Below, one piece after another: positions 6,455 through 12,092 of a stretch of 12,092 bases of DNA. The DNA is from Endomicrobium sp. (GTDB taxonomy: Bacteria; Elusimicrobiota; Endomicrobiia; Endomicrobiales; Endomicrobiaceae), in contig JAISLV010000035.1 in assembly GCA_031277075.1 (NCBI GenBank), positions 1 through 12,092 of the forward strand, read 5' to 3'. Below the pieces are notes generated by a model. That model worked only from the letters and a program-made list of their open reading frames with translations, made no database searches and was not told where the DNA came from. The number at the start of each line of letters is the position of its first letter. The stretch's first letter is position 1. Position numbers and translations under genes: made by a program.

Positions 6455-7180
6455 TTAAAAAATTCCGCCGTTGACTTGGAAAACCTGTCCCGTTATATAA
6501 CCCGCTTTTTCAGAAGCCAAAAACGCCGTTATTTCAGCTATATCTTCAGGTTTGCCCGCTTTGCCAAGCGGTATATTTTTTACAATCTGTTCCATCGGCA
6601 GCCCTTCAAGCATTTCCGTCTCTATATACCCCGGCGACACGGCGTTCACTAAAACGTTTCTTTTTGCGACTTCAAACGCCAAAGAACGCGTCGCGCCGAC
6701 AAGTCCCGCTTTTGCCGCAGAATAATTCCCCTGTCCCGGCGCGCCGTGATGGGCGGCTGCAGAAGCTATATTTATAATGCGCCCCTGTCTGTTTCTTAAC
6801 ATAAAAGGCAAAACTGTTTTTGTGACGTTAAAATATCCGTCAAGCGTAACGGAAATAACGTCTTTCCATTCTTCTTGTTTCATCCAAACAAGAAGCGTGT
6901 CTCTGCGAAATCCCGCGTTATTTATAACGGCAAAAGGCGTTTGTTTCTCAAGCAAAGGAGACAAAGCTTTTTCCGTTTCCGCATAATTTGCAACGTCAAA
7001 TTTCAAAAGGAGACAAACCGCGCCCAAACTCTCTATTTCAGCTTTCACTTTGTTTGCCTGTTCGTCGTTTGAACGGTAATTAAGCCAAATGTCAAAACCG
7101 TCGCGGGCGAGCGTTTTTGCGATAGCCGCGCCTATGCCTCTGCTGGCTCCCGTAACAAGCGCAATTTTATTTTCTTGCAT
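6455..7180 (-). CDS. fabG: 3-oxoacyl-ACP reductase (FabG-type short-chain dehydrogenase)
   Basis: This 241-residue classical SDR reduces a 3-oxoacyl-ACP to 3-hydroxyacyl-ACP with NADPH. Residues in view are TGASRGIG (10-17) and NYRS after the second strand (34-37) for cofactor binding, NNAG (87-90), catalytic Ser140, Tyr153 and Lys157 (YSAAK), and SPGYIETEM (182-190). The Asn of the usual catalytic tetrad, normally in a V-N-L segment of helix 4, appears here as Thr112 (SVTLDGYFNV), which is unusual. Length is normal. The ATG at 7180 has a modest AGGA eight bases ahead. It is the first gene of the lipid set after the 216-base gap, where a promoter candidate lies. The C-terminal GGIF is typical of FabG-like reductases. 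The neighbours suggest a pathway-specific rather than housekeeping reductase. Confidence 0.93.
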   Translation of the reverse strand: MQENKIALVTGASRGIGAAIAKTLARDGFDIWLNYRSNDEQANKVKAEIESLGAVCLLLKFDVANYAETEKALSPLLEKQTPFAVINNAGFRRDTLLVWMKQEEWKDVISVTLDGYFNVTKTVLPFMLRNRQGRIINIASAAAHHGAPGQGNYSAAKAGLVGATRSLAFEVAKRNVLVNAVSPGYIETEMLEGLPMEQIVKNIPLGKAGKPEDIAEITAFLASEKAGYITGQVFQVNGGIF

Positions 7181-7232
7181 AAAAGGTATCCTGTTTTTTT
7201 ATATAGGGCAGAACAATTCTAGCAAATTAATT

Positions 7233-7262
7233 ATTATAAGAAAATACCGATTATAAAGTTAA
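7233..7262 (-). promoter_or_regulatory. Candidate promoter for the fabG-led gene set
   Basis: On the minus strand TTAACT (7262-7257), an 18-base spacer and a perfect TATAAT (7238-7233) lie about 53 bases before the fabG-like start. A second TATAAT (7255-7250) has no good -35 partner. The whole 7200-7270 stretch is AT-rich, so chance matches are likely; the position supports a promoter. Confidence 0.35.
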
Positions 7263-7312
7263 ATTGAGGAAGTAACCGTATAATCTGAAACGAGTTCGCT
7301 CTGACTTCTAAA

Positions 7313-7348
7313 GGCGTCGGCTTGGCGGCGGGAGGCGGACGAGGCGGC
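7313..7348 (-). promoter_or_regulatory. C-rich transcript segment, possible Rho-utilisation site
   Basis: As RNA from the minus strand this 36-base block has 21 C and 9 G by hand count, with regularly spaced CC pairs, in otherwise AT-rich DNA. It lies about 50 bases after the stop of the giant gene and before the fabG promoter candidate. C-over-G-rich segments of this type serve as Rho loading sites. The opposite strand is rich in GG pairs and could instead form a weak quadruplex. Confidence 0.3.
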
Positions 7349-7354
7349 TGTAAG

Positions 7355-7414
7355 ATACTAAAAAGGCGGGGAACGGCGTTTATGCGCGGCGTTTGTCTAT
7401 GCCGCTTTTAGTAT
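7355..7414 (-). terminator. Inverted repeat spanning the stop codon of the giant gene
   Basis: ATACTAAAA with GGC (7355-7367) pairs with GCCGCTTTTAGTAT (7401-7414): nine AT-rich pairs plus GGC/GCC after a small bulge, around a 33-base GC-rich loop. One arm lies inside the last codons of the gene. No U-run follows on the minus strand, so it may halt exonucleases or work with the C-rich block beyond it rather than terminate alone. Confidence 0.35.
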
Positions 7415-10400
7415 TTTGTCGGCGTTGTTTAGGTTTAAGACGTCTTTTTTGAATATTTTTAGCTTTTTGGAATTGTTATGTATTTTGTATGGAATTTGCG
7501 CTAAGAAATATATGGCGAATGAAACTGCCGTAGAACCCAGTATTATTTTTCCTAAAATGCTTGCGTCGGAACTCTCGCCGCCGGCTTTTGCTATAACCAC
7601 GCTAAATACCGCCGACAATGTGGCGTCAAAAATAAGTTTGAACAAATAAAATAATTCTATGCGTTTTTCGGAAATATTTTGCGCAGAATACGAGGATTCT
7701 ACCGTCATTGACAGCGCTTGAAACACTTCTATAAGAATAAAGAACGCAATAAACGCTATCGGATTATTTGTTAAAACAAAAATTAACATTAACCCTATAA
7801 GAACAGCCCAATATAAATTGCGCGGCTTTTCATTTTTGACAATGTCAAGAATTTTTCCTTTGCTTGCTATATTGTTGACAAAACTCTGTATTGCGCTTGC
7901 TAAGAAAAATATTACCGCTATCGCTGGAACGGCAAAACCTATATCCGTCAACAGGGGCTGTATCTCGACAGGCACCACAGCCGTCATCAGTATTTCAAGA
8001 AGAGTGGTTGAGATAAATATTTGAAACAGCTTTTTATTTTTAAATATTTCTTTTAAATCCAAGTATGCGCTCTTTATTTTTTCTTTTAAATTAAATTTGT
8101 TCCTTACCGATTCCAATATCTGTTTTGCGCGCTCTAATGTCGCGGAATTTTTAAAAACGTAGACAAACATAGTTGAAAGCAAAGCTGTGGACGCTATAAT
8201 TACTCCGCCTTGCCCTATTATCGCGGCAAGCGCGCCGCCCGCAAGTATTCCGACGCCTATTCCAATCCACACTAAACTTCTGCTTTTTGCGCTTACTTGT
8301 TCGGCTTTGTCTAGTTTGTCTATGGCGTTAAGCGACGATTGCATAAACGGAGTAAACAGCGTATTGACGCCGCCTTGAGCAAAAATAGGCATTATTAAAT
8401 ATAGAAAAACGAATATCCAAGACCCGCCGCTGAAATACAGCAAAGAGCTTCCGAGTATCTGCAAAAATAAGAACGCAATTATGGTATTTCGCTGTCCTAT
8501 TTTTGAACTGAAATATTTTGCGATAAAAGAACTGGAAATATAGACGGGCGCGCATAAAGCTATTGATAAATTTACAAGGCTTAACGGGTGTCCTGCGCTC
8601 GTTATATATAAAGCCCAGAATGAATTGAAAAGGTCTAAACTTGAAATTAAAAGTATGAACGGAAGAATTTTAATATTTCCCTGCGCGGATAATGCGTTTT
8701 TGTATTTTTTGAAATTTTCAACGGGTTTTGAAGATATTATATTTACGGAATTTTTGCTTTCGGAAATAAAATCGTTATATTCGTCTTCGGGCGACGTTTT
8801 TATAAAGATTTCCAGCAAAACTCCGTTGACTTTTTCATGCAAAAGTTCTTTTAAAATTTCGTAAGTCCTTGCGTCTAGAGCAACGGCTTCAAGATTTGGC
8901 AAAATATTAAGCTCGGACAATAAAGTATCCGCGTTTGTTCTATAGCCTATATCAAATATAAAAGCGGTTTTAGGGAATTTTTCGCCATATCGTTTAATAA
9001 AGTCCGCGTTAGAACTCATAATGGAAATTTTTGCGCTGTATTTTGATATAAGATTAAAAAAATCCGTAAAATCGTCGGAAGCGTTTTGATATAATTCGTC
9101 CGCGTTAAAGATTATTTTAGTTTTAGAATTTTTAGCCGCAATTTCTAAAACTTGCCGCGCAGGAATCAGCGAGCCGTTTAATAAAACGTAAATTTCCGAA
9201 TCTAAAGACTTTATTTGAAATTCAAAATTATTGACGCCGTTTTTCCTTAAATCTTTGATTTTTAAAGCGAAATCTTCAGAAGAATCCGCGCCCGAGTTGA
9301 AAAAATCAGAGCCTGCGTATACTTTTGCGGCGTTAACTCTTAAAGGTATAAAACTGAAAGAACTTAAAAAAGATTTTTTCTTTTTAGAAACTGTTTTGCC
9401 GCTGTCTGAGTCCGTATCGGCGGTTTCGTATAGTTTATAATGTTTTTCAATTAAGGCTTGAATATAGGCTTTTGCGGCGGCATAACCGCCAATGCCGTCT
9501 TGCGAAATTTCAATGTATTTTAAGACGGGGCTGTCGTCGGATAGTCCTGCGGCTTTTAAAGCGGCTTTCATGCCTGCGAAATCTTGTATTTCAAAGTTTT
9601 CGGCTGCTCCGTAAGGCGCAAGAGCGCCGGCGTTTTGAAGTTTTCCGTAGACAAAATCAGATTTTCTCGCTATTTCAAGCGCGGCGTAATAAATTTTTAA
9701 ATATCTGTTCTCTTTTAAATTTTTGACGTCGGACGCGTCTTTTGACACTCCCGCGGTATTGTTTAAAAACGCCGTCGATACGACGTCTTGCGACGCAGCC
9801 AGCTCGTCTCCGACGCGTATAGAGTTTATCGCTACCGCCGCTTCGTCTAAATTTTCTAAAGCGGCTGAAATTGTTTGAGCGTTTGCGTTTTTTGATATTT
9901 TTATTGACGGGACGATTTTTGCGTCTTTAAGGTTTTTTTTGCGAGTTATCGCGGTTTTTGCGTCGGTTTCAATAAAATTTTCAGATGCGTTTGGATATAT
10001 CGCTGAAATTTTGCCTACAAGTTTGATTGCGTTTTCAAAATCTTTACTTTTTACTCCCTCAATATACACGCCGTCAAAACCTATTTCGTATACGTCGCGC
10101 AACAATGCTTCGGAAACGTCCGCCAAATTTAAAACAAGTATTTTTTTTACGCCCTCAGAGCTTAGCAAGTTCTCCATTTTTAATATATCGTCGGATATTT
10201 CGGCGGAAACTTCAGGCGCGCTTTTGCGCCGCAGAGCGCGGACAACAGCCGCCGCGTTTTTACTTTTAATTCTTATTGCCGACGCGTTTCTTGCGATCTC
10301 TGAAGCGACGAATTTTTCAGTCTTGTTTTTATCAAGCGCTATTTTTGACTTATCTAAGTCAATAGCGCGGGCGTATTTGTACGCTTTAATTGATTTTTGT

Positions 10401-12092
10401 TTAAAACGTTCTTTAACGGCTGCGATTTCGCCTAAAAGATTTCCTACGCCGATAGACAAACCCTGCGCGTCAAAATATTTGCCGAATTTTCCGTTTGGAA
10501 TTTCAAGGAACGACTCGGAAGACGAACTTTCATCAGGGACGCCGCCGTCGTAAAAAATCGCGCCCGTCCCGCTTACCCCGAGTATATGCTGCATATACTT
10601 GACATTATTTTCTATGTTTGAGGCAAAATATCTATGCGACATTGAATACGCTTTATCTTTAAGAGCGGTCTGAACTTCTGTAGGCAGCCTGTCGTAGCCG
10701 TCTTTATATTGCGCCGATACGCCGATAACCGCCGCTTTTATTGAAATTGTTTTTTCAAAAATTGACGCGTCTTTTGGAACATAATGCTCTATTTTAAACT
10801 CGTATATCGCGCCGTTATATTCAACGGGAACTACGACGTTTGGCGCAAGCGGGCTTAGCTTCTTATAATTTTTAGGTCTGCTCTCGACTCTTTGTATCAA
10901 CGCCGCTTTTAAACCTTTAGAAATAAGCGCGTTTGCAGCCGCGTAATTATTTCCTATAAACAATACAAGCTGCGACAATATCGCGGATTTATTTCCCGTT
11001 TGCGGACTTACGTTTTCTTCAACCCATCTGAGCGCGTCTTCGTCAATATTTACGGCGTCAAAAACTTTTCTTACCGAAAAAGAACTTTGCGGCAATTTTA
11101 TTATATTGTCGATATTTGGCTCAATTCCTCTTGCTTTAAGAAGTTCTTTTGTCTGCAAAAGCCAAAGCTCGTTTTCGGCTACGCTTTTTATAACTTTTAC
11201 GGGAATTTTGATATTTTCAGGCAATGCGGACGCGTCTATAGATTGCGCGTTTAATCTTTCTATAACCGTCTGTATTTCTTCTATAGGCATTGAAAGCGTA
11301 GCCGCGCTCACCGTTAAGCGGTTTTGTTGAAGCAAATCCACTTTACTTTGAAAATTTACGCCGTCTTTTTTAAATATGCGCCGTATAATTTCAATCGGGG
11401 AAAAAATAGAAATTTCTTCCGCGCCGGCGTTTTGATTTTGGGATTTTAGCTTTTTAGCTTCCTTTTTTCTTTTTTGCGGCTCGTAGACGGGCTTTATAAA
11501 TTCTTTTGCGTTTCCGTCGTAAATATAGGTAATGCGTTTTAAGACGGTGTCAAGTTTTAAAATAGCCGAGCCGTTTTCATCTTCTTCTATCGCCGCGCTT
11601 TTAACGCCCGCGGCTTTGCTTATCTGTTTTTCTAAAATTTTATTTACGTCTTTAACGGATTTTACCGCAGACGCCAACACCGTCGCTTTTATCTCTTCGG
11701 GGTTTAAAGACAGAGGCAGAACCGCCAAAGCGTTAAATAAAATTTTGCTTTGTTCTTTAGCTATCCTATGATAGCCGCTTTTCCAAAGCCCTGCGTCGTC
11801 TGAAACGTTTGGCGTTATTACTATGTTTGAAATCCCTCTTTTTCTAAATTCGTCGGACAACGCCTTAGTGTGAAACCCGCCCGTTATTACGGCGTAAATT
11901 TTCTTTGCGCCCGCAAGCGACGCTATCGCGTTTTCTTCTTCGCTTTTGTCAAAAGACGCGTTTAGAATTTTTTGCGTTTTATTTAAATCTTCAATATTGT
12001 TTAAAAAATGTTCGTTTCTGCGTTCGTTTATTTTATAAAACTCGTCGGCTGCGGTTTCGTATTTTTCAAGCTCTAAAAGCCTTTCATTGCCG
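7397..12092 (-). CDS. Giant protein: unknown soluble region fused to a C-terminal 12-helix MFS-type transporter domain (5' end beyond window)
   Basis: The frame is open from the right edge (first full codon at 12091) to the TAA at 7397, giving at least 1564 residues. The internal TTG at 11860 is not the start: 77 codons without a stop precede it and continue the same style (charged helix, then YAVITGGFHTKAL leading into an alternating strand/helix stretch). Visible residues about 1-1130 are soluble, Lys/Ala-rich, and contain repeated hydrophobic-strand/helix units such as KKILVLNL, FDGVYIEGV, KTKIIFNADE and KTAFIFDIGY, suggestive of barrel-like alpha/beta domains. No catalytic motif is recognised. 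From about 1136 to 1540 twelve hydrophobic segments occur in two groups of six with a basic loop between, the MFS pattern. The tail (about 25 residues) is basic. It precedes the lipid genes in the same direction but is separated by termination-like signals. Cargo and role are unknown; export of the lipid product or its building blocks is speculative. Confidence 0.85.
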   Translation of the reverse strand, partial: GNERLLELEKYETAADEFYKINERRNEHFLNNIEDLNKTQKILNASFDKSEEENAIASLAGAKKIYAVITGGFHTKALSDEFRKRGISNIVITPNVSDDAGLWKSGYHRIAKEQSKILFNALAVLPLSLNPEEIKATVLASAVKSVKDVNKILEKQISKAAGVKSAAIEEDENGSAILKLDTVLKRITYIYDGNAKEFIKPVYEPQKRKKEAKKLKSQNQNAGAEEISIFSPIEIIRRIFKKDGVNFQSKVDLLQQNRLTVSAATLSMPIEEIQTVIERLNAQSIDASALPENIKIPVKVIKSVAENELWLLQTKELLKARGIEPNIDNIIKLPQSSFSVRKVFDAVNIDEDALRWVEENVSPQTGNKSAILSQLVLFIGNNYAAANALISKGLKAALIQRVESRPKNYKKLSPLAPNVVVPVEYNGAIYEFKIEHYVPKDASIFEKTISIKAAVIGVSAQYKDGYDRLPTEVQTALKDKAYSMSHRYFASNIENNVKYMQHILGVSGTGAIFYDGGVPDESSSSESFLEIPNGKFGKYFDAQGLSIGVGNLLGEIAAVKERFKQKSIKAYKYARAIDLDKSKIALDKNKTEKFVASEIARNASAIRIKSKNAAAVVRALRRKSAPEVSAEISDDILKMENLLSSEGVKKILVLNLADVSEALLRDVYEIGFDGVYIEGVKSKDFENAIKLVGKISAIYPNASENFIETDAKTAITRKKNLKDAKIVPSIKISKNANAQTISAALENLDEAAVAINSIRVGDELAASQDVVSTAFLNNTAGVSKDASDVKNLKENRYLKIYYAALEIARKSDFVYGKLQNAGALAPYGAAENFEIQDFAGMKAALKAAGLSDDSPVLKYIEISQDGIGGYAAAKAYIQALIEKHYKLYETADTDSDSGKTVSKKKKSFLSSFSFIPLRVNAAKVYAGSDFFNSGADSSEDFALKIKDLRKNGVNNFEFQIKSLDSEIYVLLNGSLIPARQVLEIAAKNSKTKIIFNADELYQNASDDFTDFFNLISKYSAKISIMSSNADFIKRYGEKFPKTAFIFDIGYRTNADTLLSELNILPNLEAVALDARTYEILKELLHEKVNGVLLEIFIKTSPEDEYNDFISESKNSVNIISSKPVENFKKYKNALSAQGNIKILPFILLISSLDLFNSFWALYITSAGHPLSLVNLSIALCAPVYISSSFIAKYFSSKIGQRNTIIAFLFLQILGSSLLYFSGGSWIFVFLYLIMPIFAQGGVNTLFTPFMQSSLNAIDKLDKAEQVSAKSRSLVWIGIGVGILAGGALAAIIGQGGVIIASTALLSTMFVYVFKNSATLERAKQILESVRNKFNLKEKIKSAYLDLKEIFKNKKLFQIFISTTLLEILMTAVVPVEIQPLLTDIGFAVPAIAVIFFLASAIQSFVNNIASKGKILDIVKNEKPRNLYWAVLIGLMLIFVLTNNPIAFIAFFILIEVFQALSMTVESSYSAQNISEKRIELFYLFKLIFDATLSAVFSVVIAKAGGESSDASILGKIILGSTAVSFAIYFLAQIPYKIHNNSKKLKIFKKDVLNLNNADKILKAA

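Noticed and set aside
9939..10553. Plus-strand open frame of 204 codons
   Set aside because: It is the reverse complement of the giant gene, low in complexity (Ser/Ala/Ile-rich), without ribosome site or recognisable family; a coding-strand shadow. The other plus-strand frames are rejected for the same reason.
11821..11860. TTG at 11860 as start of the giant gene
   Set aside because: The frame is open for 77 more codons to the window edge with protein-like sequence, and no ribosome site precedes the TTG.

Overview
All genes that can be supported here lie on the minus strand, so transcription runs from right (12092) to left (1). The DNA is moderately AT-rich, with A/T-rich intergenic stretches, Shine-Dalgarno sequences before most genes, sigma-70-like promoter elements and Lys/Asn/Ile/Ser-rich proteins. 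The overall style, especially the very large soluble-plus-transporter protein, suggests an uncultured-type Gram-negative such as Elusimicrobiota/Endomicrobium. That placement is an impression from base composition and protein style. It has not been tested.

Right part (7397-12092): one giant gene that enters from beyond the right edge. At least 1564 residues are visible: about 1130 soluble residues of unknown function, then a 12-helix MFS-type membrane domain. The 216-base gap to its left holds an inverted repeat at the stop codon, a C-rich (in RNA) block that could serve Rho, and a candidate promoter.

Middle and left (685-7180): a compact set of specialised fatty-acid or polyene genes. In order of transcription they are a FabG-type ketoreductase, a CrtI/CrtISO-like FAD oxidoreductase, a FabF-type ketosynthase, an acyl carrier protein and a PlsC-type acyltransferase. 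Together they could build an acyl chain on the carrier protein, reduce or desaturate it, and transfer it to a lipid. This gene content resembles aryl-polyene or ladderane-type loci, but no dehydratase, malonyl transferase or starter-unit enzyme is visible, so the product is unknown.

The set is interrupted between ketosynthase and carrier protein by an AAA/DUF4143 ATPase (1907-3352). It has its own near-consensus promoter and downstream hairpin, and looks like a later insertion. Next to it is a 182-base segment (1718-1899) with imperfect terminal inverted repeats; a related solo copy lies before the FAD oxidoreductase gene.

Left end (1-635): two short exported proteins of one uncharacterised family in tandem, the second cut by the window edge. 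No RNA genes, CRISPR arrays or IS transposases were seen, and no gene-free stretch exceeds 300 bases.
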